Below, one piece after another: positions 52,851 through 61,038 of a stretch of 64,000 bases of DNA. The position numbers and the translations under genes are program-made. Within the stretch, counting starts at the first letter, position 1, and each line of letters starts with the position of its first letter. The stretch is from Ilumatobacteraceae bacterium (lineage in GTDB: Bacteria; Actinomycetota; Acidimicrobiia; Acidimicrobiales; Ilumatobacteraceae): NCBI GenBank assembly GCA_025463305.1, contig JAOBWK010000039.1:1-64000 (forward strand), given 5' to 3'. Under the pieces are notes generated by a model. That model had not been told where the DNA came from, ran no database searches, and saw only the letters and a list, made by a program, of their open reading frames with translations.

Positions 52851-53356
52851 GGCTGCTCGCTCTCTGCGGCGTGGCGATCGTCGTTTTCGTCGCGATGGAG
52901 GGCGTCAGCTACGCCACCCATCGCTGGGTGATGCACGGCTTCGGCATGCGCTGGCATCGCAGCCACCACGTCCCCCGCCCGGGTCGTTGGGAGGCCAACG
53001 ACGTGTTCCCAGCAGTCTTCTCGGTGCTCGGGTTCGGGGTCTTCCTCACCGCAGCCGTCACCCGGTCCGGCGTCGTCTATGCCGTTGCGATCGGGATCAC
53101 TGCGTATGGGATCGCCTATGCGTTCGTCCACGACATCTCGATCCATCGACGGGTGTCGATCCCGGTGCCGCAGTCGCGCTACTTGCGTTGGGTCGGCGAC
53201 GCCCATGGCATCCATCACCTTTTCGGGGGCGAGCCTTACGGGATGCTGCTCCCAGTCGTGTCGTCAGCGCTTCGTGACCGGGCCGGCCGGCGGGCGGCCG
53301 AGTCCGATCGTGAGACGCGCCGGTCGAGCACCCGGACCACGCGGAGGCGGTTGTAA
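52847..53356 (+). CDS. crtZ: Beta-carotene hydroxylase (CrtZ type)
   Basis: CrtZ hydroxylates beta rings at C3 to form zeaxanthin. The 169-residue di-iron membrane enzyme has four histidine clusters: HRWVMHG near residue 24, HRSHH near 36, HDISIHRR near 98 and HGIHHLF near 122. The start overlaps the crtYd stop (ATGA). The Arg/Ser-rich last 35 residues lie opposite the tail of the convergent acyltransferase, an overlap of 121 bases. Confidence 0.88.
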   Translation: MRLLALCGVAIVVFVAMEGVSYATHRWVMHGFGMRWHRSHHVPRPGRWEANDVFPAVFSVLGFGVFLTAAVTRSGVVYAVAIGITAYGIAYAFVHDISIHRRVSIPVPQSRYLRWVGDAHGIHHLFGGEPYGMLLPVVSSALRDRAGRRAAESDRETRRSSTRTTRRRL

Positions 53357-53796
53357 CGCTGGATCGCGATGAACGGGGCGTTCACGCCGAACCCGTACAC
53401 GACCATGATCACTGCCACCCACCACGGGTTCCAGAGCACGAACACCGGCGACATGACAGCGGCGAGCCAGTGCGCCGTCTCGGCGCGCCGCGTGAGCGAT
53501 GCGAAGGTGCGCAGCCCGGCGTCGGTGGTGTCCGGGATGCTGCGCTTCGACACGCCTCCGGCGAAGAGGGCGCCCGCCTCGGGCAGACGGTCCTTCCAGC
53601 GCGCCACGCGCAGGACTCGCCACGCTGCTCCCGAACGCTCGCACCGGTGGATCCGGAAGACCGCGTTGTCGCGTTCGCACCAGCGCTGAGGTAAACGATG
53701 GGCGAGGTAGCCGGTGCCGGCGTGGATCGCGCCCCAGGCGATCACGTCCGCGACGACCGTGACCGGGTGCGACCACTCGACGAGGGGCAGCGTCAT
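53236..53796 (-). CDS. CrtO-like acyltransferase (glycosyl-carotenoid acyltransferase family)
   Basis: The 186-residue membrane protein carries RWKDRLPEAGALFAGGVSKR near residue 88. This fits the family of staphylococcal CrtO, which acylates the sugar of glycosylated carotenoids. Helices flank the motif (FVLWNPWWVAVIMVVYGFG). Its start overlaps the stop of the glycosyltransferase gene, so it is the last member of that operon. A role in carotenoid acylation is inferred from family and context; the Arg/Ser-rich tail is unusual. Confidence 0.7.
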   Translation of the reverse strand: MTLPLVEWSHPVTVVADVIAWGAIHAGTGYLAHRLPQRWCERDNAVFRIHRCERSGAAWRVLRVARWKDRLPEAGALFAGGVSKRSIPDTTDAGLRTFASLTRRAETAHWLAAVMSPVFVLWNPWWVAVIMVVYGFGVNAPFIAIQRYNRLRVVRVLDRRVSRSDSAARRPARSRSADDTTGSSIP

Positions 53797-54929
53797 CGAG
53801 CCCTCGTCGCCGTAGGGATCGGCCGGCCGCGCCAGCGTACGGGCCGTCGCGCTGCGGACAGGACAGCGGACCGCACGAAGACGGCGAGGAACAGCGCCAG
53901 TGGGACGACGAACGCGATCGATGTCCAGCGATGGAACGAGCCGATCCGGCGGAGCGCCCGCCGGAGGTCGGCGGCCATCGCCGCCCAGGCGACGATCGCC
54001 GCGATGGGCAGGCCATGTCCGGCAGCGGCAGCGATCATCCCGGTCACGAGCGCGGACCCGACGACGCAGAGCGCGACCACCCAGAACGCGGCAACCGCAG
54101 ATCGCCCGGCGGGCGCTCGACGCGCGCCGGTGGCGATGTTCTTCGTCCAGCCCTCGACGAGCGAGCTCACGCCATCCGGGTACATCCGGAAGGAGAGCTG
54201 GTCGCCTCCGAGCGCGCACGTGACCGCCAGGCCGGCCGCGGCATATCGCTCGGCGAGGCCGATGTCCTCGACGATGTCGCCGCGAACTGATGCGTGGCCG
54301 CCGACCGCGTGGTAGTCGCGGGCGGTCGTCACCAGGCACGGACCGAAGGCGAGCGTCACCGTCGTCGGAGGACGGAGTGCGAACGCACCGCATCCCATCA
54401 ACGACACCACGTTGAACAGCGCCGAGCACTGCTCGGCGGCCGTGGGAGCCTCGTGGTACGGCTGGACCGATGTCAGGCCGCCGCGCGCGCGATGCAAGCG
54501 GTCGAGCGCGCCGAAGAACTCCGGCGCGGCACGGGTGTCGGCATCGAGGAACACGAGAGTGGGCTGGGTCGCAGCCGACGAACCGGTGTGGCACGCCCAG
54601 CTCTTGCCGATCCAGCCATCGGGAAGGGGCGCCGTCGCGACAACCGTCGCCCCGAACGATCGAGCCACATCGGCGGTGCCGTCGCAGGAGTCATCGTCGA
54701 CGACGATCACCTCGGTCGGCGCAGGCCGACAGGCGGCGAGCGATGCGAGCAGGATCGGGAGGTTGGCCGCCTCGTTCCGCGCCGGCACGATCACCGAGAT
54801 CGGCATCGTTGCCGCGTCGGCGATGCCGCTGCGGTGCAGGGTCCGCGGACGATGGAACGACCATCTGGCAGCGAGCAGCCCGATGACCGCGACGACGACC
54901 ACCGTCACAGAGCCCGCCCCGACCGCCAC
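53793..54929 (-). CDS. Family 2 glycosyltransferase, CrtQ-like
   Basis: The 378-residue protein has an N-terminal membrane helix, a GT-A domain with ISVIVPARNEAANLP near residue 48, the DXD-like motif TLVFLDADTRAAPEF near 133, and C-terminal helices (AIVAWAAMAADLRRAL). This is the layout of CrtQ-type transferases that add glucose to carotenoids. The GTG 54929 starts directly after the crtB stop. The lack of a CrtP-like oxidase suggests the acceptor is a hydroxyl rather than a carboxylate, but this is inference. Confidence 0.82.
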   Translation of the reverse strand: MAVGAGSVTVVVVAVIGLLAARWSFHRPRTLHRSGIADAATMPISVIVPARNEAANLPILLASLAACRPAPTEVIVVDDDSCDGTADVARSFGATVVATAPLPDGWIGKSWACHTGSSAATQPTLVFLDADTRAAPEFFGALDRLHRARGGLTSVQPYHEAPTAAEQCSALFNVVSLMGCGAFALRPPTTVTLAFGPCLVTTARDYHAVGGHASVRGDIVEDIGLAERYAAAGLAVTCALGGDQLSFRMYPDGVSSLVEGWTKNIATGARRAPAGRSAVAAFWVVALCVVGSALVTGMIAAAAGHGLPIAAIVAWAAMAADLRRALRRIGSFHRWTSIAFVVPLALFLAVFVRSAVLSAARRPVRWRGRPIPTATRAR

Positions 54930-54931
54930 CG

Positions 54932-55783
54932 TCAGCTCCGGTGCAGCGCGACGCTCGCGACCTTCGCCAGCTTCTGCGCGGTGGGCACGCGGGCCCGCCC
55001 GTGGAACACGTCGTATCCGGCGTCCTCGATGCGCACCAGGATCTGCGAGTAGAGCGAACGCGCCGCTGACACGCAGCGTGCACTTGCCGGCGGCAACATC
55101 GCCACCCCGAGGTCTGCGGAGCGGTAGAGCTCGCGACACCGCTCGATCTCGAACTGCATCAGCGCCCTCCACGCTTGGTCGACGGTTCGTCGAGTCGGAT
55201 CGGCGCCGAAGCGATCGAGATCCTCGAGCGGGATGTAGATGCGGCCGCGGTCGAGGTCCTCGTCGACGTCTCGGAGGAAGTTCGTGAGCTGGAACGCGAG
55301 TCCGAGGTCGCGCGCATGAGTGAACGCGCGCTGGTCGCTCGGCTCGAGGATCGGCAGCATCATCTCGCCGATGACAGCAGCCGATCCGTCCATGTAGCCG
55401 AGCAAGTCGTCCCACGAGCGATACGAATCGATCGTCAGGTCCATCGCCATCGAGTGGAGGAAGCGCTTGAACGTCTCGCGGTCGTGACCGAACGCGCGCA
55501 CCGTGTGCACCACGGCCTTCAGCACGAGATCATCGGAGCGGCCGGCGTCGAGCGCTTCGAAGAACCGGTTCCCGAAGTCGTCGAGTGCAGCACACCGCTG
55601 CGCCGGTGACGCGTCACCGAGGTCGTCGACGATGTCGTCGGCGTATCGGCAGAACGCGTAGAGCGCCCAGACGTGGTGACGCTTGACGGCGGGCAACGCG
55701 TACGTGGACCAGTAGTAGGTCGTGCCGTAGCGACGGTTGAGGGTGCGGCAGTGCGCATACGACTGCTCGAGGGTGACGGTCAT
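54932..55783 (-). CDS. crtB: Phytoene synthase
   Basis: CrtB joins two geranylgeranyl diphosphates to phytoene. The 283-residue protein has the aspartate-rich motifs ADDIVDD near residue 50 and NFLRDVDEDLDRGRIYIP near 170, with YCAFCRY-type ALYAFCRYADD upstream. The start ATG 55783 overlaps the end of crtI. It follows crtI and precedes the glycosyltransferase in the same operon. Confidence 0.95.
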   Translation of the reverse strand: MTVTLEQSYAHCRTLNRRYGTTYYWSTYALPAVKRHHVWALYAFCRYADDIVDDLGDASPAQRCAALDDFGNRFFEALDAGRSDDLVLKAVVHTVRAFGHDRETFKRFLHSMAMDLTIDSYRSWDDLLGYMDGSAAVIGEMMLPILEPSDQRAFTHARDLGLAFQLTNFLRDVDEDLDRGRIYIPLEDLDRFGADPTRRTVDQAWRALMQFEIERCRELYRSADLGVAMLPPASARCVSAARSLYSQILVRIEDAGYDVFHGRARVPTAQKLAKVASVALHRS

Positions 55784-57258
55784 CGCAGGTCCATCTCGGC
55801 GATGCGTTGGGCGGCGAGCTTGCCGGACACGATCACCATCGGCACGCCCACTCCCGGCACCGTTCCGGAGCCGGCGAACGCGAGGCCCGGAGCGCGGCGT
55901 TCGAGGTTGGCTGGGCGGAAGGGGCCGGTCTGGAAGAACGTGTGCGACAGCGCGAACGGGGTGCCGCGCTCCATGCCCTGGGCCTGCCACGACAACGGGT
56001 CGACCAGGAGCTCCGCTTCGATGTCGGTCGGGTAGCCGTGCTGCTGGAGGATCCCGAGGAGGCGCTCGCGGGCCGGCTCGCGTTCGGTGAGCCAGTCGAT
56101 GTGCCCGTCGAGGTTCGGCACCGGCTCGAGCACGTAGAGGACGTTGCGTCCCGGCGGTGCCACCGACGGTTCGTCGATCGTCGGGACGGTGATCAGCACC
56201 GAGGGGTCCGGCATGCGACGACCGTGGTCGAGCAGGGCTGCGAAGGCACCGTCCCAGTCGCGTCCGAAGTGGATGTTGTGGTGCGCCGTGCCCGGGGGCA
56301 GCTCGCCACGCACGCCGAGGTGCCACACGAGCGCTGAGGGGGAGTACCGGCCTCGTCGGGCGACGCGTGGCATCTGCAGTCCTGGAAGCATCGTCCGGTA
56401 CGCGACGGGCAGGTCCGCAGTGCAGACGACCTTGCGGGTCTCGATGGTCTCGCCGCCTTCCAGGCGGACGCCGCGCACGGATCCGTGCGTGCCGCGGGTC
56501 AGCACGATGCTGTCGACTCGTTGCCCGTACGCGAACTTGACGCCGGCGGCGGTCGCGGCGGCCTCCATCGCGATCGGCACGGCATGCATCCCGCCCCGCG
56601 CGGTGAACACGCCGTTGACCGAGTCCATGTACGTGATCACGGCGTAGATCGCCAATGCCTGTTGGGGCGCGAGCCCGGCATACAGCGCCTGGAAGCTGAA
56701 CATCCGAACTAGGCGCTCGTCCGTGAAGTAGTCGCGCACGACGGACTCGAGCCGCCGGAAAGCGCCTTTGCGCAACAGGCTCAACGCCGGAGCGAGCGGC
56801 CGCGCGAGCGAGGGGACGGAGTCGAAGTTCCGATCGATGAAGTTCGGCATCTCCAGCTCGTACAGATCGGTCAGGTACGTGCAGAACCGCTCGAACCCGG
56901 CAGCCTCCTGCGCGCCGCACGTGGCGATGATCTCGGCGGACATGGCTGCGAGCCCTTGGCGGAGGTGGACGATCGAGCCGTCGGCGAAGCAGGCTCGGTA
57001 CATCGGGTCGACACGATCCAGTTGGAGGTAGGTGTCCATGTCCGCGTCCACGGCCGTGAAGCAGTCGCGGATCAGCTCAGGCATCGTCAGCACCGTCGGT
57101 CCGGTGTCGAACCGGTAGCCCTCGACCGTTGCAGTGCCGGCTCGTCCGCCGGGACGATCGCCGGATTCGAGAACCTGGACCGAGTGGCCCGACGCGCGAA
57201 GATGGCAGGCTGCCGAGAGGCCGGCGAGGCCGGCGCCGATCACCACCACGTCGCTCAT
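55780..57258 (-). CDS. crtI: Phytoene desaturase
   Basis: CrtI introduces double bonds into phytoene to give lycopene. The 492-residue FAD protein starts MSDVVVIGAGLAGLSAACHL, has the second conserved stretch ESGDRPGGRAGT near residue 39, and the C-terminal signature GLAFAGSGTVPGVGVPMV. The ATG is preceded by GTGAGGG. The stop overlaps crtB (ATGA), and the fused Idi-GGPP synthase gene is immediately upstream (7 bases). Confidence 0.94.
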   Translation of the reverse strand: MSDVVVIGAGLAGLSAACHLRASGHSVQVLESGDRPGGRAGTATVEGYRFDTGPTVLTMPELIRDCFTAVDADMDTYLQLDRVDPMYRACFADGSIVHLRQGLAAMSAEIIATCGAQEAAGFERFCTYLTDLYELEMPNFIDRNFDSVPSLARPLAPALSLLRKGAFRRLESVVRDYFTDERLVRMFSFQALYAGLAPQQALAIYAVITYMDSVNGVFTARGGMHAVPIAMEAAATAAGVKFAYGQRVDSIVLTRGTHGSVRGVRLEGGETIETRKVVCTADLPVAYRTMLPGLQMPRVARRGRYSPSALVWHLGVRGELPPGTAHHNIHFGRDWDGAFAALLDHGRRMPDPSVLITVPTIDEPSVAPPGRNVLYVLEPVPNLDGHIDWLTEREPARERLLGILQQHGYPTDIEAELLVDPLSWQAQGMERGTPFALSHTFFQTGPFRPANLERRAPGLAFAGSGTVPGVGVPMVIVSGKLAAQRIAEMDLR

Positions 57259-57265
57259 GCCACCC

Positions 57266-58954
57266 TCACGACTGGCGGTGCCCGAGCATGTCGGCGAGGC
57301 TGACGAGCTCTCGGCGCGGTCCGGCCGGCAGACTCGCGACGACATCGCAGGCCTCGGCAAGCTTGGCGTCGATCAACGCCTCGATCGAGGCCAGCGCGCC
57401 GGAGTCGCGCACCGCCTCACGGCACCGCTCCACTCCGTCTGCATCGAGCGCGTCGTTGCCCAGCCCGGCGCGTAGAACATCACGCTGCTGTGGACGGGCG
57501 AGCTCCATCGCCCGCACGAGCAACAGGCTCGCCTTGCCAGACCGGATGTCGTCGCAGGCGCCCTTGCCCGTCAGCGCCGATTCCCCGAACACGCCGAGCA
57601 CGTCGTCGCGCAGCTGGAACGCGACACCCGCGGCGTCGCCGAAGCAGCGCAAAACCTCGACCGTCTCGGTGCTGCCGCCGGCCAGCGCCGCGCCGAGCTC
57701 GAGCGGTCGTGTCAGGGTGTAGCGCCCGGACTTCAGCAGGGCCACGTTCTGCGCTTGGTGATCGGTCGCGCATGGACCGGCGAGGCGAAGGTCGAGGTAC
57801 TGTCCGACGACCACCTCATGCCGCAGCACGTCGTACGCAGCGCGGACGCGCTCCCGGGTCGGCGTCGAGCACATCATCCGCTCCAGGAGCTGGTCCGCCC
57901 ACACGAAGGCAAGATCACCCGCAACGATCGCCGCCGACACGCCGAACCATTCCGCATCGCCGCCGATGCGGGTGGTGCGGTGAAGGTCGCCCAGTTGCAC
58001 GTGCGCCGTAGGCGAACCCCGACGCAACACCGAGCGGTCCATCACGTCGTCGTGCAACAGCGCGAACGTGTGCAGCATCTCCACCGCGGCGGCGGCGTGG
58101 ACCACGTCGGTGTCGTCGTCGATCGAGCGGACGGCCTGGTGCCCGAGGTGCACGATGTACGGCCGCAGGCGCTTGCCGCCCGATCCGAACAGAGAACGAA
58201 TCGGCGCGCACAGCTCGGCCGCCAATCGGTCCAGGGCTGTGAGCTCGAGCTCGCGCTCGCGGAGGAACTGGTCGAGGACGGACTCGACCCGGCGTGCCAC
58301 GTGTTCCAGGCCGGCGAGGCCTTCTGCGATGGGCATCGGTGACGGTTCGATCGGCTCGCGCCGCACCCACTCGAGGGGATCGTCGATGAATGCGGACATG
58401 CGCTCGATCTGCGTGACCGACCACGGGCTCAACGACTCGGGCGAGTGCTCGGCGCGGTCGATCAGCTCGGCCCACGACAACCACTCGGCGGCGTCCGCCT
58501 CGTCGGGGTCGAGCACGGGCTCGATGTCGCACTCGGCGATGTGGACCGGGCACAACTCGTGCTCGACGATGCCGTTGCGCATCGTGGCCCGGTACGCGAA
58601 GTCCGGCAATGCAACCCGCAATCGTCGAGGACGCAGCCCGAGCTCGTCGCGGAGGTGCCGTCGGACGGCGTCGGTGATGGGCTCGCCCGGTCGCGGATGT
58701 CCGCAGCAGGCATTGGTCCACACACCCGGCCAGGTGCGCTTGGCCGCTGCGCGACGACTCAGCAGGAGCTTTCCATCGTCCCGGACCACGTAGCACGACA
58801 CAGCGAGATGCAACGGAGTGTTGCAGCTGTGCACGGTCGCCTTGTCCGCACTGCCGCGGGGCCTCCCAGAGGCGTCGAGCAGCACGACATGGTCGTTGGG
58901 AGTGGTCCTCGCCGCAGTCGACGCAGCCAACAACGAAGTGTCTCCATCCATCAT
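57266..58954 (-). CDS. Fused isopentenyl diphosphate isomerase (type I) and polyprenyl diphosphate synthase
   Basis: The 562-residue protein has two enzyme domains in one frame. The N-terminal part (about 15-185) is a NUDIX IPP isomerase: CNTPLHLAVSCYVV, WTNACCGHPRPGE with the active cysteine, and the EHELCPV segment with the catalytic glutamate. The C-terminal part (about 215-560) is a trans-prenyl synthase with first Asp-rich motif LLHDDVMD, the segment GGKRLRP, and second motif QLRDDVLGVFG. It would supply GGPP for carotenoids from IPP and DMAPP. The tandem ATG at 58954/58951 is the start. No domain-joining frameshift or stop is visible. Confidence 0.9.
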   Translation of the reverse strand: MMDGDTSLLAASTAARTTPNDHVVLLDASGRPRGSADKATVHSCNTPLHLAVSCYVVRDDGKLLLSRRAAAKRTWPGVWTNACCGHPRPGEPITDAVRRHLRDELGLRPRRLRVALPDFAYRATMRNGIVEHELCPVHIAECDIEPVLDPDEADAAEWLSWAELIDRAEHSPESLSPWSVTQIERMSAFIDDPLEWVRREPIEPSPMPIAEGLAGLEHVARRVESVLDQFLRERELELTALDRLAAELCAPIRSLFGSGGKRLRPYIVHLGHQAVRSIDDDTDVVHAAAAVEMLHTFALLHDDVMDRSVLRRGSPTAHVQLGDLHRTTRIGGDAEWFGVSAAIVAGDLAFVWADQLLERMMCSTPTRERVRAAYDVLRHEVVVGQYLDLRLAGPCATDHQAQNVALLKSGRYTLTRPLELGAALAGGSTETVEVLRCFGDAAGVAFQLRDDVLGVFGESALTGKGACDDIRSGKASLLLVRAMELARPQQRDVLRAGLGNDALDADGVERCREAVRDSGALASIEALIDAKLAEACDVVASLPAGPRRELVSLADMLGHRQS

Positions 58955-58964
58955 GGCGAGCCGC

Positions 58965-59005
58965 TACCCGCCAGCTCCCTCGGTTGAGACGTGTTTAGCG
59001 ATAAA
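58965..59005 (-). promoter_or_regulatory. Upstream region of the carotenoid operon
   Basis: On the minus strand GGGTA lies ten bases before ATG 58954 (forward TACCC, 58965-58969). Further up, TTTAGCGATAAA (58994-59005), an AT-rich patch with TTTA/TAAA ends, stands out from the high-GC surroundings. The two could be a -10 and a regulator site, but no -35 is convincing. Confidence 0.3.
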
Positions 59006-59114
59006 TTCGGTCCGCTCGAATGGAATCGCCCTGTGTGGCCACCGCCCGGTCGACCGCATGCCCATGTCACGGTGTTGCCACCATGTGCTCAGCCGAAGTC
59101 GCGCCAGGAGTCGA

Positions 59115-59381
59115 TCACTGGTTTGGTTGCTCTCGATCCTGCGGCCAGGGCAGATTTTCTGCCGACGGGCCGGGTCCGATCGAGCCGGGACCCGACACGA
59201 ACTCGTCCTCTGCGCCCGGTCCCGCTGGACGGTCATCGCTGTCGCCGTGCATCATCGCCGAGCCAGTCCGATCGGGGGATGCGTGGCCGGCAGCGTTCTC
59301 TGGATGTTTGCGCGTGAGACCGAACAGGGCGACCACCCCGACGACCAGTGCCACACCGATCACGATCGCTACCGCCGTCAT
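59115..59381 (-). CDS. Small single-pass membrane protein
   Basis: The 88-residue protein starts MTAVAIVIGVALVVGVVALF, one membrane helix, followed by a polar, acidic extracytoplasmic or cytoplasmic tail (HPENAAGHASPDRTGSAMMH, then DEDEFV-like residues). Unknown family. ATG 59381 lies one base after the stop of the gene at 59383-59619, so the pair are co-transcribed. Confidence 0.6.
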   Translation of the reverse strand: MTAVAIVIGVALVVGVVALFGLTRKHPENAAGHASPDRTGSAMMHGDSDDRPAGPGAEDEFVSGPGSIGPGPSAENLPWPQDREQPNQ

Positions 59382-59382
59382 C

Positions 59383-59619
59383 TCAAGATGGCCGATCGTC
59401 CTCGTCGACCTTGAACTCCTCGGACGGGTGTTCCGGACGTTCCTGATCGAACAGTTGCTCGGCTTTCGCCGTGTCGCCGCCAGCCTCAACCATGGCCTTC
59501 TCGGCTGCATCGATGTCGGCTTGGACTTCTTCGCCATGCCAATCGTCGACGGTGGAGTTGGCGGGCTCCGAGTACGGGTCGCCTTCGGGCTGAGGATCTG
59601 GATGTGGGGTGCCGCTCAT
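59383..59619 (-). CDS. Small acidic hypothetical protein
   Basis: The 78-residue, strongly acidic protein (STVDDWHGEEVQADIDAAEK, AEQLFDQERPEHPSEEF) has no signal or membrane segment. Such small acidic proteins are common in stress regulons, from general knowledge. A GTTC-N14-GGGTA motif (forward positions 59649-59652 and 59630-59634) lies just upstream. The 88-residue membrane protein gene follows one base later. Confidence 0.55.
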   Translation of the reverse strand: MSGTPHPDPQPEGDPYSEPANSTVDDWHGEEVQADIDAAEKAMVEAGGDTAKAEQLFDQERPEHPSEEFKVDEDDRPS

Positions 59620-59629
59620 GGCAGAGCTC

Positions 59630-59652
59630 TACCCAACCAAGCTCGCAAGAAC
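59630..59652 (-). promoter_or_regulatory. SigB/SigF-type promoter candidate
   Basis: On the minus strand GTTC and GGGTA are separated by 14 bases, close to the GTTT-N14-17-GGGTA consensus for general-stress sigma factors of the SigB/SigF family. It ends ten bases before ATG 59619. Confidence 0.4.
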
Positions 59653-59726
59653 ACCGCACGGAGGATGCGGACGGGGCCATCACAGCCAAAGCGCTCAGAT
59701 CGGCCCATCGCGGGTATGGCAGATGC

Positions 59727-60215
59727 GTGGATGACGATGGACGTTGGATCACGGTCAACGGCCGACGCTGGAGAAGGAGCGATCCCTCGATCCCGGAGAG
59801 GTTTCGGAAGGAGCTCGTCGAGGAGTTGATGTCCGCCAGACGTGCAGTCGCAGCTGCGAGACGTGAAGGTGACGCCGAGCGCTTGGGGTTGGCCCGGGAG
59901 CGGGTACATGCAGCCAAGACCGCTCTGGGCGAACGCGGAACTGCATGGTGGGAAAAACCCGACGACGAAAGCCTCCGTGCGCGTGCCCAGGCGGCGATCC
60001 GGGCGCTCGCCCGACATCGCTCTCCCGATCGAACGATCTGTCCGTCGGACGCCGCTCGAGTCATCGGCGGGCCTGCGTGGCGTACCCACATGGACCTGGT
60101 GCGGACCGTTGCCGCCGACATGGCCGATCGCGAACTGATCGATGTTCTACAGAGGGGAAAAGTCGTTCGTGGGCGAGATTGGCACGGACCTGTTCGTCTG
60201 CGCAGTCGTGACTGA
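59727..60215 (+). CDS. DUF3253 domain protein
   Basis: The 162-residue protein has a charged helical N-terminal part (WITVNGRRWRRSDPSIP; ERVHAAKTALGERGTAWW) and the DUF3253 C-terminal domain, recognisable by TICPSDAARVIGGPAWRTH and ELIDVLQRGKVV. The domain looks like a small winged helix, but its role is not known. GTG 59727 is preferred because GGGTAT (59712-59717) lies nine bases ahead; longer starts have no promoter or ribosome binding site. Confidence 0.65.
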   Translation: MDDDGRWITVNGRRWRRSDPSIPERFRKELVEELMSARRAVAAARREGDAERLGLARERVHAAKTALGERGTAWWEKPDDESLRARAQAAIRALARHRSPDRTICPSDAARVIGGPAWRTHMDLVRTVAADMADRELIDVLQRGKVVRGRDWHGPVRLRSRD

Positions 60216-60319
60216 TGGTCATTCGTTCGGAACACGTACTCGCCGCGGGTGCGACACCGAGGCATCGTTGGCGCCGCCGGTCGGTGCGGCTGTTGCGTTG
60301 TTGGGCCTCGCGTTGCGTG

Positions 60320-60850
60320 TCAGAAGGTCCATCGCATCGAGCCTGCCGTGTCGCTGCTTGTGCCGACTGCGGTCGCCGCTTGCGGCTTCAGTTCGTAGAC
60401 GAACCAGGGTGGAGGGCCGAGCGTCGGCGCGTTGAACGGTGCCGTGATTCCCACGCCGGACTCATCGATCGCTGCTGGCCATCCACCGCGTGCCCATTCG
60501 TCGGCGATGGTGGCGATGACTATCGGATTGTTCACCCGCGTTGCCTTGCCAGACATCGTGACGTCAAAGCCTGCGGTTGCGACACTGATGGTGCAGCGCG
60601 GATCGCGGGCAACGTTTCTCGCCTTGCGCGTCTTCGCTCCCGTCTGGAACCAGAACGACGCGTCGTGCCAGATGGCGCCCACGCTGGTGACGTGCGGGCT
60701 TCCGTCCGCATTCAGGGTCGTGAGCCAGAACGAAGCGCGGTTCGGAGATGTTGGGTCGTCATGGGTCAGCCAGTCGGCAACTTGGGATACGACGTCGGAC
60801 CACTCGATCGCGGGTAGCCCCTCGCCTTCTGCGTTGTTGATTGCTTTCAT
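60320..60850 (-). CDS. Pyridoxamine 5'-phosphate oxidase-fold flavin/F420-binding protein
   Basis: The 176-residue protein has the split-barrel PNPOx fold: ASFWLTTLNADGSPHVTSVG, WFQTGAKTRKARNVARDPRC, and GKATRVNNP. Members bind FMN or F420; actinobacterial F420 is common, so a deazaflavin-dependent reductase or monooxygenase-like role is possible. The substrate cannot be told. ATG 60850 is chosen as the first residue before the conserved fold. Confidence 0.75.
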   Translation of the reverse strand: MKAINNAEGEGLPAIEWSDVVSQVADWLTHDDPTSPNRASFWLTTLNADGSPHVTSVGAIWHDASFWFQTGAKTRKARNVARDPRCTISVATAGFDVTMSGKATRVNNPIVIATIADEWARGGWPAAIDESGVGITAPFNAPTLGPPPWFVYELKPQAATAVGTSSDTAGSMRWTF

Positions 60851-61004
60851 GTCGGGTGGACGACGGGTGCGTCGCGAACTCATCGCTGACTCGGTGACTG
60901 GCAACGAGCCCCTCCGTCCATCTCTCATTCCGGGCCGGTCAGCGTTCCCAGACCGTGCTGGTACGTCGACACCGCACGTGTCTGAACCCAGGGGCCGGAC
61001 CCGC

Positions 61005-61028
61005 GTTTGTCGACGATGTTGACGGGTA
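61005..61028 (+). promoter_or_regulatory. SigB/SigF-type promoter candidate
   Basis: GTTT (61005-61008), 15 bases, GGGTA (61024-61028): a full match to the usual general-stress consensus, ending ten bases before ATG 61039. Confidence 0.5.
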
Positions 61029-61038
61029 GCGGCTGAAC

